Below, piece after piece: positions 16,777 through 24,931 of a DNA stretch of 64,000 nt. The stretch covers positions 1-64,000 of the forward strand of contig NZ_JANAEZ010000006.1 of assembly GCF_024813435.1 (NCBI RefSeq), in the 5' to 3' direction. The position numbers and the translations under genes are program-made. The notes beneath the pieces are model-generated. The model was not told the origin of the DNA, did not search any database, and worked only from the letters and a program-made list of their open reading frames with translations. Every line of letters begins with the position of its first letter. Position 1 is the first letter of the stretch. The stretch comes from Cognataquiflexum gelatinilyticum (GTDB taxonomy: Bacteria > Bacteroidota > Bacteroidia > Cytophagales > Cyclobacteriaceae).

Positions 16777-16795
16777 TACTTTGTGATTCAAAGTA
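16777..16795 (-). promoter_or_regulatory. Candidate operator upstream of the membrane-protein/regulator/creD operon
   Basis: The site TACTTTGTGATTCAAAGTA has 7-bp inverted arms (TACTTTG/CAAAGTA) around a 5-base spacer. Arms and spacing are the same as in the copy before creD. It lies 8-26 bases upstream of the ATG at 16769, overlapping where a TAnnTTTG-type -7 box would be expected. Confidence 0.68.
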
Positions 16796-17213
16796 AAAAA
16801 ATAAAACAATAGAAACCAAGAAGACAAAAAATAAAATCTTGATGAGCGGAATGGCAAAGGAAAAATTTCTAAAATCTTATCATTGGAATGTAAACAAAAT
16901 GATGAAATTTTGAACTTTAGGAAACCGTTTTCCGCTTTCGATTTTTATGATTTGAAAAAAAATTGAAAAACGAGTAAAAAAATTATCAGAATTTTGTTTG
17001 GAATAAATTGCTGTTATCCAGAAAAACCACATTCAAAATATGGAAAAGTTTAATTTTTTCGCATGCTATTCCTGCAAAAATGAAATAATCCAAAATATTA
17101 TTTTGAAATTTCCTCCTATTCTTTGCCGGAAATAATTTCTGATATCAAGACATCAACAAAAATTTTATAACTTGTACATCTCTTTCACCTCGAAAACCTA
17201 TAAGCCCTGGAGT
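16796..17213. other. AT-rich divergent intergenic region
   Basis: Separates the minus-strand creD operon from the plus-strand phosphatase gene. No gene, hairpin or repeat family was seen. Promoters for both directions must lie here, but no box is convincing except the candidate operator at its left edge. Confidence 0.5.
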
Positions 17214-17699
17214 ATGGTAAAAGTCTTGTTCATTTGTTTGGGAAATATCTGTAGATCTCCTTTAGCGGAAGGTATTTTTAACCATAAAGTCAAACAACTT
17301 GGACTTGAAGGAAAATTCACGAGTGACAGCTGTGGAACTTCGGATTATCATATCGGAGAATTGCCGGACGAAAGGACTTTGGCTTGTGCCAAAAACCACC
17401 AAATTCCCATTTCTCACAGAGCGCGACAGTTAAATAGAGTTGATATCCGTGAATTTGATTACCTCGTCGCTATGGATATGTCCAATAAGCGGAACATCCA
17501 AAATGTAATGACAAGGTATAATATCAGTCATGACCAATTGTTTTTGTTAAGGGAATTCCATCCCGACCCGGACCATTTGGAAGTTCCGGACCCCTATTAT
17601 GGTGGTGAAGAAGGTTTTGAACAGGTATACAAGATTATCGATGAATCTCTTGACCATTTTTTGGAGAAGCTGAAAGTGGAGCATAATCTTTATGTTTGA
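17214..17699 (+). CDS. Low-molecular-weight protein-tyrosine-phosphatase family (probable deglycation phosphatase)
   Basis: 161 residues from the ATG at 17214 (MVKVLFICLGNICRSPLAEG). An upstream TTG frame adds 14 unlikely residues. The P-loop CLGNICRS (Cys-x5-Arg-Ser) and the C-terminal acid loop DPYYGG are intact. Family knowledge: LMW-PTPs dephosphorylate phosphotyrosine. In several bacteria the member encoded next to a fructosamine-kinase homologue has been linked to dephosphorylating ribulosamine or erythrulosamine phosphates on glycated proteins. The next gene here is such a kinase homologue, overlapping by 8 bases, so that role is the better guess. Confidence 0.9.
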   Translation: MVKVLFICLGNICRSPLAEGIFNHKVKQLGLEGKFTSDSCGTSDYHIGELPDERTLACAKNHQIPISHRARQLNRVDIREFDYLVAMDMSNKRNIQNVMTRYNISHDQLFLLREFHPDPDHLEVPDPYYGGEEGFEQVYKIIDESLDHFLEKLKVEHNLYV

Positions 17700-18566
17700 G
17701 CACAATGCCATATTCGAACGCATTTTATTTCTAAGTTTTGGTCCCACTATCCGCCTGAAGCAAGCAAGGCTTATTGCAGCAGGAAATGTAAACCAAGGTG
17801 TATTTTTAGAAACCTCAGAAGGCAGTTTTTTTTTGAAAACCAATTTTGAAGAAGATAATGACATTTTCGAAAAAGAAGCTGACGGCCTGAATGAAATGCG
17901 GGCCAACAGTCCTTTAAAGATTCCTAAAGTTTATCAATTTGGAAAAGAAGGGGACTATAGATTTATCCTGATGGAATGGATTCAGACTGATAAACCAAAC
18001 CCTGTTTATTGGCAGGAACTTGGAATGGGATTGGCCCAGATGCATATGACTACCCAACAGGATTTTGGGTACAAGACCCCAAACTACATCGCTTCAATCC
18101 CACAGAAAAATACAGTAATTCATGCTTGGTCTGAATTTTTATCCAAAACAGACTTGAGCCACTTATCGGAAGGGCTTATTATGAAAATCTTATTGACCTG
18201 GATTTTTTCAAAAAATTTCAGCAGATCTATCCGGTTTTGGAAGATTTTTTCCCAAAAGAAAAACCCGCCCTGCTTCATGGAGACCTTTGGTCAGGCAATA
18301 TCATGCGGGGAAAAAACGGCATGCCTGTATTGATTGATCCAGCTGTTTATTATGGTCACCGTGAAATGGATCTGGCATTTTCAAGACTTTTTGGCGGATT
18401 TGAAGCCCCTTTTTATGAATCCTACGAGACGGTCTTCCCCTTGGAACCGGGTTTTGAAGATCGTATTCCTGTCTATAACCTCTATCCGCTATTGGTTCAT
18501 TTGCTCCTTTTTGGCAAAAGCTACCTGCCGGGAATTGAAAAAACTGTCAACAGGTTATTGGGCTAA
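17692..18566 (+). pseudogene. Fructosamine/ribulosamine kinase family gene with a single-base frameshift
   Basis: Begins ATGTTTGAG, overlapping the phosphatase stop by 8 bases. The N-terminal half (to about residue 150) and the C-terminal half lie in different frames. The break maps to a run of five T at 18136-18140. One extra T would restore E-F-F-I-Q-N-R-L-E-P and run on through AYYENLIDLDFFKKF into the second part, which holds the catalytic HGDLWSGN and the metal-binding IDPAVYYGHREMDLAF. The repaired protein would have about 290 residues, the family norm. Family knowledge: ATP-dependent 3-kinases that destabilise ketoamines on proteins. The lesion may be a true mutation or a homopolymer sequencing error; the rest of both halves is intact. 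Confidence 0.9.
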
Positions 18567-19829
18567 AGGCTTCACAACAATCTGAAAAGTCGTCCTGGTA
18601 ACTTGTTCCAAAAGGACCTCCTTTTCTGACATTAACTCTTCTGTAATCTTTCTGTTGTGGTTTTTGACTGTGATGAGTTGCAGGGATTCATTGTATCTGA
18701 TATCAAAATCCTTTGCCAAAACAGCGATCAGTTTTTCCATTTTAAATAGTTGTTTGTCTATCACAATCGAAATACTGATAGCTGAGGTCTGCAAAAGATT
18801 CACCCTCAGTTTGAGTTTTTCGATTTCGGTATACACTTGATGGATGTGTGATTCATTGATAAAAGTGAAGTCCGTCACCCTGAAACTGACCAAAACCTGT
18901 TCATCCTTCACTACGATGCAGGGAACGGTATTCGGCTTGTCAACATGGTGGATTTGCGTTCCGCTTCCATCAGGATTCAAAAATGACTTGACAAAAAGCG
19001 GAATGGAAAGATTGGCCAAGGGCTTGATGGTCTTGGGATGGATGACCGACGCCCCATAATATGTCAACTCAGCGGCTTCCTTGTAATCCAACTCCTCAAA
19101 TTTCACTGTGTTGGGAAACCGCTTCGGGTCGGCATTGAGTACGCCTTCCACATCTTTCCAAATGGTGACGGATTGGCTATGTAGGCTGTGGGCAATGATG
19201 GCAGCTGTAAAATCCGAACCTTCTCTTCCTAAAGTAGTGGTTTTCCCTTTTTCATCCGAACCGATAAAACCTTGGGTGATGACAGGAAACCGCTCCAACT
19301 TTGCCATGAGGTGTTTTTGACATTGGGAGGCGGTTTTATCCCATTTTACTTTGGCAAACCGATAGTCACTGTCGGTAGAGATAATCTCCCGCGCATCTTG
19401 CCAAAGGCAAAAAATCCCTTCTGCACAAAGGTATTCCTGGACAATCCTTGAGGAAATCAGTTCCCCGAATGAAACTACCTGATCGTAATATTCATCATAG
19501 TTTTCTTTGCTAAGGGGTTTTTCCAAGATCCTGTCCAGTTGGGAGAAAAAGTTTTCAATAGCAGGAAAGATCAGGTTTTCTGGTAGGAAAAGTTCCCTGC
19601 AGATCTCAAGGTGATAATGTTTTAATTTTGTACTTTTCTCATAAATAGGCTTGTCTTCCAGTTTGAGATTCAATAATTCTTCTAGGGCGTTTGTGGTTTT
19701 TCCCATGGCAGAAACAACGATTACAGTATGATTCCGCAATCGATTGAATAAAATTTCACGTAAGTTTTTGATAGATTTGGCATCTTTCACAGAAGCCCCG
19801 CCAAATTTAAATACAAATGTTTTTGCCAT
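18555..19829 (-). CDS. lysC: Aspartokinase (monofunctional, with C-terminal ACT domains)
   Basis: 424 residues. It catalyses the phosphorylation of aspartate, the first step towards lysine, threonine and methionine. Motifs: KFGGASV (residues 8-14), VVSAMGKTTN, the REGSDFTAA loop, and two ACT-like modules at the C-terminus (VSFRVTDFTF, LISIVID-like stretches), expected to bind amino-acid effectors. It has no fused homoserine dehydrogenase. Convergent with the fructosamine-kinase gene, with a 12-base tail overlap. Divergent from fbp across a gap of only 57 bases, so the two promoters must be compact or overlapping. Confidence 0.92.
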   Translation of the reverse strand: MAKTFVFKFGGASVKDAKSIKNLREILFNRLRNHTVIVVSAMGKTTNALEELLNLKLEDKPIYEKSTKLKHYHLEICRELFLPENLIFPAIENFFSQLDRILEKPLSKENYDEYYDQVVSFGELISSRIVQEYLCAEGIFCLWQDAREIISTDSDYRFAKVKWDKTASQCQKHLMAKLERFPVITQGFIGSDEKGKTTTLGREGSDFTAAIIAHSLHSQSVTIWKDVEGVLNADPKRFPNTVKFEELDYKEAAELTYYGASVIHPKTIKPLANLSIPLFVKSFLNPDGSGTQIHHVDKPNTVPCIVVKDEQVLVSFRVTDFTFINESHIHQVYTEIEKLKLRVNLLQTSAISISIVIDKQLFKMEKLIAVLAKDFDIRYNESLQLITVKNHNRKITEELMSEKEVLLEQVTRTTFQIVVKPLAQ

Positions 19830-19886
19830 AAAAATTAATTTGTAATTTTAAATATATAAACCCAATAATTGTATTTTTCCTATTTT

Positions 19887-20927
19887 ATGAAAATCAAACA
19901 TTACAGCCCCTCTGATTCCTCTTTGGCGTATTCTGTCGGCACCACTTTAGACCGTTTTATCAAAATGAAACAAGAGGAATTTTCCTTTGCCTCCGGGGAA
20001 TTGTCCCAACTGCTAAGAGATATTGCCCTTGCTGCCAAGATTGTAAACCGCGAAACCAACCGCGCAGGTCTGGCAAATATCGGTGGTGCATTTGGACAAA
20101 CCAATGTGCAGGGCGAAGAACAGCAAAAACTCGATGTCATCGCCAATATCCGTTTCACCCGGGCCTTGACGAAAGGCGGAGAAGTCTGCGCCGTCGTGTC
20201 CGAAGAAGACGATGAAGTTATCGACTTGCAAAACGGCTCCGGCAAATATGTTGTCGCCATTGACCCTTTGGATGGTTCATCCAATATCGATGTGAATATC
20301 TCGATCGGGACGATTTTTTCAATCTACAGGAGAGTGACGCCCATCGGCAGTCCCATCCAACCTGAGGACATCATGCAGCCCGGCAACCAACAGGTAGCGG
20401 CAGGATATGTGCTCTATGGTTCTTCGACAATGTTGGTTTACACTACCGGACATGGCGTCAATGGCTTTACCTATGAACCTTCGCTGGGGGAATTTTTCCT
20501 TTCCCACCCCAATATGTGTGCTCCGGAAGACGGCAAAATATACAGTGTGAATGAAGGAAGTTACAACCTTTTTGAACCGGGATTAAAAGCCTATATAGAA
20601 AAATGTAAATCCCAAGAATACAGCGCCAGGTATATAGGAAGCTTGGTGGCAGACTTTCACCGCAACCTGCTCAAAGGTGGTATTTACATGTATCCTGCTA
20701 CCGCAAAATCACCCAAAGGAAAACTCAGATTACTCTATGAAGCCAATGCTTTGTCTTTTATCGCTGAACAGGCGGGAGGTATGGCGACAGATGGACATGG
20801 CCGGATTTTGGATATCCAACCTACCTCCTTGCATCAGCGGACGCCTTTGCATATCGGTTCCAAAAAAATGGTGGAGGAAGTAGGGGAGTTTTTGAATGTT
20901 GGAAAAGAAAGTACTGTAAAGATTTAA
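19887..20927 (+). CDS. fbp: Class I fructose-1,6-bisphosphatase
   Basis: 346 residues from the ATG at 19887 (MKIKHYSPSD); the upstream TTG is rejected. It removes the 1-phosphate of fructose-1,6-bisphosphate in gluconeogenesis. Visible motifs: VVSEEDDEV, the metal-binding DPLDGSSNID, YIGSLVADFHRNLLKGGIYM (substrate site), and LYEANALSFIAEQAGG. Length and motif order are normal. The arrangement back to back with the aspartokinase gene may allow common control. Confidence 0.95.
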   Translation: MKIKHYSPSDSSLAYSVGTTLDRFIKMKQEEFSFASGELSQLLRDIALAAKIVNRETNRAGLANIGGAFGQTNVQGEEQQKLDVIANIRFTRALTKGGEVCAVVSEEDDEVIDLQNGSGKYVVAIDPLDGSSNIDVNISIGTIFSIYRRVTPIGSPIQPEDIMQPGNQQVAAGYVLYGSSTMLVYTTGHGVNGFTYEPSLGEFFLSHPNMCAPEDGKIYSVNEGSYNLFEPGLKAYIEKCKSQEYSARYIGSLVADFHRNLLKGGIYMYPATAKSPKGKLRLLYEANALSFIAEQAGGMATDGHGRILDIQPTSLHQRTPLHIGSKKMVEEVGEFLNVGKESTVKI

Positions 20928-20933
20928 AAATAT

Positions 20934-21239
20934 TTAGCTTTCTGAATACTTCCTTCTGATTTCTGCTTTCAGGATTTGTCTTGCGACCAAGGCACGGGCA
21001 AAGTCGGAAGCCAATGTTTCTGTATCTGATTTGTGGAGGATGGTTTTCAGCTTTTCTTCCCCTAAATCTACCCGATAGCAGATCTGAAGAAGTTTTTCGA
21101 AATCCCGGCCGAGCATGGTTTTGATCAAAGGAGTCAGCAGGGAAACCAACTCCTCCTCTGAAAATGCTTCCGCTATTGCCGGGAGTGCAAAATCCTTTTG
21201 GAGGGAATGTGCTGCTTCTGTGATCAAAGGAAGATTCAT
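20934..21239 (-). CDS. Conserved hypothetical protein, 101 residues
   Basis: A small soluble, mostly helical protein without signal peptide: EAAHSLQKDFALPAIAEAF then EEELVSLLTPLIKTMLGRDF and a basic C-terminus (RQILKAEIRRKYSES). Its stop is 6 bases from the convergent fbp stop. It follows the DUF5606 gene but is separated from it by a terminator-like hairpin. Its all-helical character could suit a regulatory or scaffold role, but nothing firm can be said. Confidence 0.72.
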   Translation of the reverse strand: MNLPLITEAAHSLQKDFALPAIAEAFSEEELVSLLTPLIKTMLGRDFEKLLQICYRVDLGEEKLKTILHKSDTETLASDFARALVARQILKAEIRRKYSES

Positions 21240-21267
21240 GGTAATTCAGAGTTTGGTATAAACAAAG

Positions 21268-21291
21268 AAAGTGGGGAAAGACCCCCACTTT
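21268..21291 (-). terminator. Terminator after the DUF5606 gene
   Basis: A 9-bp stem, aaagtgggg / ccccacttt, with a short loop, 36 bases beyond the DUF5606 stop on the minus strand. It is flanked by A/T-rich sequence and lies before the start of the 101-residue gene. Confidence 0.65.
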
Positions 21292-21326
21292 TATTCTAAG
21301 ATTTAAATTCAATACATTGATTGAAA

Positions 21327-21770
21327 TCAAGCTTCCGGTTCTGTTTCTTTGGTTTCTTCGGTGTTCTCAACTTGATCTTCCAAAACTTCGGGAGCATGTT
21401 CGCGGATGATTTTGTACCAAGCGACGAGTTTCTTGATGTCGGATGGATATACTTTTTCCTCGTCAAAATCAGGGAGTATATGCTTAAGAAATGCTTTTAG
21501 TTCGTCAGTGTCCGCATCTGCCTCAAGACCGATATCGCCCTTGAATTCTTTTTCGATGCTCTTGAGGATATTTTCTAAAGGCGTCGCACCTTCTTCATTC
21601 ATGGTGTACATGGAGATTTCGGCAAGAACAGACACCCTGTGGTTGGCACCGGCGATGAGTTTTCCTTTTTTTCCATCCATAGTTTCCAAGATGACTCCAC
21701 CCCGGGAAGGTTTCAGTATTTTATAAAGACCCGGCTTGCCGGAGATGGTAGCGATTTCGTTGAATTTCAT
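21327..21770 (-). CDS. DUF5606-domain protein
   Basis: 147 residues. The conserved N-terminal block (KFNEIATISGKPGLYKILKP, SRGGVILETMDGKK) and the central LPDFDEEKVYPSDIKKLVAWY identify the Bacteroidota-specific DUF5606. The N-terminus looks like a small beta-barrel and the middle is helical. The last 20 or so residues are a low-complexity acidic tail. Cytoplasmic; function unknown. A single gene with its own terminator. Confidence 0.88.
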   Translation of the reverse strand: MKFNEIATISGKPGLYKILKPSRGGVILETMDGKKGKLIAGANHRVSVLAEISMYTMNEEGATPLENILKSIEKEFKGDIGLEADADTDELKAFLKHILPDFDEEKVYPSDIKKLVAWYKIIREHAPEVLEDQVENTEETKETEPEA

Positions 21771-21867
21771 TTTCTGCTTTGATTTAAAGGCTGCAAATAT
21801 AGGAAGATATGATTATCCGCAAATATGTATGAAGGTTAATTATGAGTCATTTTGGGTGCGGATAATT

Positions 21868-21897
21868 GTCCATAGTCTATAGTCCACAGCAGATAGT
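21868..21897. repeat. Degenerate GTCCAYAGTC microrepeat
   Basis: gtccatagtctatagtccac followed by agcagatagt: three imperfect units of the GTCCAYA/GTCTATA type in the gap between DUF5606 and engB. Same family as the perfect tandem at 36460-36482. Confidence 0.6.
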
Positions 21898-21966
21898 TTT
21901 TTCCTTCAGGGATTAATTTTCTAGCCACAACAATTAACATTTATCACTTTAACCAAATAACCATTT

Positions 21967-22575
21967 TCACTTTTTCGATTCCAAATATTCCCTGACTTCC
22001 CCTTCAATGAACGCACTCAGTTCCTCCCGGCCTTCTTTCTTTTCGGCGGAAGTGATAAAGTATTGGGGTTCTTCGCCAAAGATTTCAATGGCTCTGTCAA
22101 GAAAAACACGGGCGTTGGCAGTGGACTTTTCGATTCCTTTTTTATCTGCTTTGGTAAAAACAAGTACAAACGGGATTCCGTTTTCGCCACACCAAATGAT
22201 AAACTCAAGGTCTATTTTCTGGGGCTCAAGTCTGCTGTCGATGAGCACAAAAATGGCCGCTAGGTTTTCCCTTTTAGTCAGGTAATTTCGTATCATTTTC
22301 TCCCAAGTTGCTTTCATGGCCTTGCTTGCTACCGCAAATCCATACCCGGGAAGATCGACCATGTACCATTTGTCATCTATGTGAAAGTGGTTGATCAATT
22401 GGGTTTTTCCGGGTTTTTGAGAGGTTTTCGCCAAGCCTTTGTGGTTGGTGAGCATGTTGATCAAAGAGCTCTTGCCTACATTGGATCGACCGATAAAGGC
22501 AAACTCGGGTTTATCCGGAGGTGGACATTTGGTGTAGTCAGAGTTGCTGGTAAGAAAGACCGCTTTTTTGATCAT
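21967..22575 (-). CDS. engB: Ribosome biogenesis GTP-binding protein EngB/YsxC
   Basis: 202 residues from the ATG at 22575 (MIKKAVFLTSN). The frame stays open to 22650 but the extra residues are unlike the family. P-loop GRSNVGKSSL, G3 DLPGYG, G4 FTKADK; the FAFIGRSNVGKS context is typical. Family knowledge: an essential GTPase needed for 50S subunit assembly. Monocistronic here, with a long structured gap upstream. Confidence 0.95.
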   Translation of the reverse strand: MIKKAVFLTSNSDYTKCPPPDKPEFAFIGRSNVGKSSLINMLTNHKGLAKTSQKPGKTQLINHFHIDDKWYMVDLPGYGFAVASKAMKATWEKMIRNYLTKRENLAAIFVLIDSRLEPQKIDLEFIIWCGENGIPFVLVFTKADKKGIEKSTANARVFLDRAIEIFGEEPQYFITSAEKKEGREELSAFIEGEVREYLESKK

Positions 22576-23087
22576 GGGAAAGAATGTTTGGCACAAAGGT
22601 AAGTCATTTGGCTTAAAAATAGTCAAATACCCGCAAGGGCCAATTTTCACACACTTTTGGGGAGATTACCTCTTGATGGATTAGGTAAGTTCATTTAAAT
22701 TTTTTAGTGTACCCAGATTAACGGAACTTCCAAAATGAACTTTAAAGAGATTCTCAAGGCTTTATGAAATCGATCATTTATTTTTATAGCTACTTTTTTT
22801 CTTGACAAAAAAAGTAGCCAAAAAAGTCAAGACGGCGGAATCCTATCCGCGTACAAGGCCTGTGCCGGCCCGGTCCGCCGTCATTCCTCCCCACCTCGAT
22901 CAAATGGAGTTCAGTTTTCAGGTTGAAAATTTCGAAATCTGTCAAGTACGTGCAATAATTCGGATACATATTTAAATATTTATCTAGGATTAAAACCCCT
23001 TGAAGAAATTGAAAAGGCATTAATTCCCAACAATTTTAGATTGCTCGGGTTTCCTTAGTAATATTGCACCACAGTTTCAAAAATGAC
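22576..23087. other. Long gene-free region upstream of engB and ubiE
   Basis: 512 bases between two divergent genes with no credible gene. An open frame on the minus strand (22790-23020) runs through the palindromic element at 22789-22882 and is judged spurious. Promoters for engB and ubiE should lie at either end. The centre holds the REP-like element. Confidence 0.55.
22789..22882. repeat. REP-like element made of nested inverted repeats
   Basis: A perfect 12-bp stem (GCTACTTTTTTT, 22789-22800; AAAAAAAGTAGC, 22807-22818) with loop CTTGAC. The loop hexamer pairs alternatively with GTCAAG at 22826-22831. A 9-bp stem follows: GACGGCGGA (22831-22839) with TCCGCCGTC (22874-22882). The GC-rich second half stands out from the AT-rich surroundings. 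No coding content. Confidence 0.7.
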
Positions 23088-23810
23088 ATGTCAGTAGTTC
23101 CGTACAAAGAAAAGCAGGAAGGCAAAAAAGAGCAGGTTGCCGAGATGTTCAACAACATCAGCAAGAAATATGATTTTTTGAATCACCTTCTTAGCCTGGG
23201 TATTGATATTACCTGGAGGAAAAAAGCCATCAAACTATTGCAGAAGGACAAGCCAAAGTTGATTTTGGACATTGCGACCGGGACGGGTGATTTTGCTATT
23301 GAGGCATTGGCACTCCATCCTGATAAGGTGATCGGCGTGGATATTTCTGCCGGAATGCTTGAGGAAGGCAAGAAAAAAATGAAGAAAAGAAACCTCGACC
23401 ATATCATCGACCTACAGATGGGTGATTCGGAGAAGTTGCTTTTCGAAGATAATAAGTTTGATGCTGTCATCGTTTCATTTGGTGTCAGGAATTTTGAGAA
23501 TCTGGAAAAAGGACTTTCGGATATGTACAGGGTATTGAAACCGGGAGGCAAGACTGTAATCGTCGAATTTTCCAAACCCAAAAAATTCCCGATGAAGCAA
23601 GGATATAACTTTTATTTCAAATATATTTTGCCTCAGATCGGAAAATTGGTGTCAAAAGATAATGCAGCATATACCTATTTGCCTGAATCAGTCCAAGCCT
23701 TTCCCGACGGGGAGGATTTCTTAGCAGTATTGAAAAAAGTCGGATTTAAACAAACCCAATGCAAACCACTCACTTTCGGAATCAGCTCAATTTATATCGG
23801 AGAAAAATAG
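23088..23810 (+). CDS. ubiE: Demethylmenaquinone methyltransferase
   Basis: 240 residues from the ATG at 23088 (MSVVPYKEK). Class I SAM methyltransferase: motif I ILDIATGTGDFAIEAL, post-I VIGVDISAGML, and the UbiE/MenG signatures YDFLNHLLSLGID near the N-terminus and VSFGVRNFENLEKGL. It makes menaquinone from demethylmenaquinone; Bacteroidota generally lack ubiquinone, so the menG activity is the relevant one. The 3' end overlaps the start of the porT-like gene by 52 bases, so they are translated from one transcript. Confidence 0.95.
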   Translation: MSVVPYKEKQEGKKEQVAEMFNNISKKYDFLNHLLSLGIDITWRKKAIKLLQKDKPKLILDIATGTGDFAIEALALHPDKVIGVDISAGMLEEGKKKMKKRNLDHIIDLQMGDSEKLLFEDNKFDAVIVSFGVRNFENLEKGLSDMYRVLKPGGKTVIVEFSKPKKFPMKQGYNFYFKYILPQIGKLVSKDNAAYTYLPESVQAFPDGEDFLAVLKKVGFKQTQCKPLTFGISSIYIGEK

Positions 23811-24544
23811 CATTCTCCATTTTTGGCGTACTCATTCTGATCGGCGAGGCAAGTGGTCAATCCCGATTCAATGAAATCAGTAAATCCGGGCAGGATGAAA
23901 AATTTATTTCTTATGGATTTTTCTTGGCCGGTCATTCCAATTCCTGGCGGATGAAATATTCCGAGGCCTTCCTTGATCCCAATAATGCGGACCTTAGAAG
24001 GATCCAAAGTATTGTACCTGTCTATTCAGCAGGTTTTTCATTGGGATTTTTGGCGACCATCAGGTTACATGATCAACTCAATTTGCTATTCACACCCAAA
24101 GTCGGTTTTTACGAGTTCAGGACAGATGTCAATTATTTTGAACCCAACACCAGCAACAATAACCCAAACAACGAAATTACATTTAAAAGAGAGACCTACA
24201 TCAATGAAGCCACTATGGTGGAATTTCCATTGATCTTCAAATACAAAGCCCAACGTTTCAACAATACAAGGATGTTTTTTACAGGAGGTGGGTCGGCGAT
24301 GTTTCGTACCAAAGACCAGGAAGAGGCAAACATTGAGGATCTGGTCACCACAGGAAGGGACTTTACTGTAGACTTTGGAATGGGTTTCGACCTCTATTTC
24401 AAATTTTTCAAATTTTCTCCGGAAGTCCGGTTTTCCCACGGTTTGTTGGATCTCTATGTACCGGAAGAGTCAAATCCGGCATTCAGAGATGCCATTTCCC
24501 AAATCAGAAGGAAATCGATCACACTCTATCTGAATTTTCAATAG
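23759..24544 (+). CDS. porT: PorT-family outer-membrane beta-barrel protein (type IX secretion)
   Basis: 261 residues. Signal sequence (RKIAFSIFGVLILIGEASGQ) after a basic N-terminal stretch, then alternating beta-strands ending with an aromatic C-terminal residue region (SITLYLNFQ), as in small outer-membrane barrels. The adjacency to ubiE and the conserved pieces (GFFLAGHSNSW, FTPKVGFYEF, EFPLIFKYKAQ) fit PorT, a T9SS component. It begins inside the end of ubiE (52-base overlap). Inference: needed for export of CTD-bearing proteins such as the one at 5079-7187. Confidence 0.82.
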   Translation: MQTTHFRNQLNLYRRKIAFSIFGVLILIGEASGQSRFNEISKSGQDEKFISYGFFLAGHSNSWRMKYSEAFLDPNNADLRRIQSIVPVYSAGFSLGFLATIRLHDQLNLLFTPKVGFYEFRTDVNYFEPNTSNNNPNNEITFKRETYINEATMVEFPLIFKYKAQRFNNTRMFFTGGGSAMFRTKDQEEANIEDLVTTGRDFTVDFGMGFDLYFKFFKFSPEVRFSHGLLDLYVPEESNPAFRDAISQIRRKSITLYLNFQ

Positions 24545-24931
24545 TTTTTTTGACCATAGTCGACAGTCCATGGCCACTTCATTTGATATTCAATCCGGGT
24601 TTTAAATGGTTAGGGGTCAAAAAGTAAGTATACATTTTCAAAGCCAAGTTTTTAAATAATCCCATTAGTTGTCAATTTTTTATTTTAAGAAATCATCGGT
24701 AATCTGACATTGGTCTTTTTACCTCTTGCATTTAAATTTTCAATCCATACCTCTGAATACTGCCCTCTGAAATACTGATCACTGAAAACTGTCCACTGAA
24801 CTCCACCTCTCACTTTTCACCTCTTACCATTTACTTCCAATACCGCTGTCTCAGAAAACTGCCCAAGCCTTTTTTCCTCCTTTCATAGATTCCTTATTTC
24901 ATTCCATGGCAATAATTTTTAGATTCAGGCT
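24545..24931. repeat. Gene-free gap filled with microrepeats
   Basis: 387 bases without a gene. Two clusters are visible: 24551-24580 (tgaccatagtcgacagtcca then tggccac, GTCCACA family) and 24751-24830, a run of CTGAAnACTG units (ctctgaatactgccctctga, then aatactgatcactgaaaact) passing into tctcacttttcacctcttac. They lie between porT and the SDR gene, which presumably has its promoter in the last 80 bases. Confidence 0.55.

Noticed and set aside
18237..18566. Separate 109-residue kinase-like gene
   Set aside because: It is the C-terminal half of the frameshifted fructosamine-kinase gene; adding one T at 18136-18140 joins the two parts.
22790..23020. 76-residue minus-strand frame between engB and ubiE
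   Set aside because: Its C-terminal half is the translated palindromic element and it has no homology signals; treated as non-coding.
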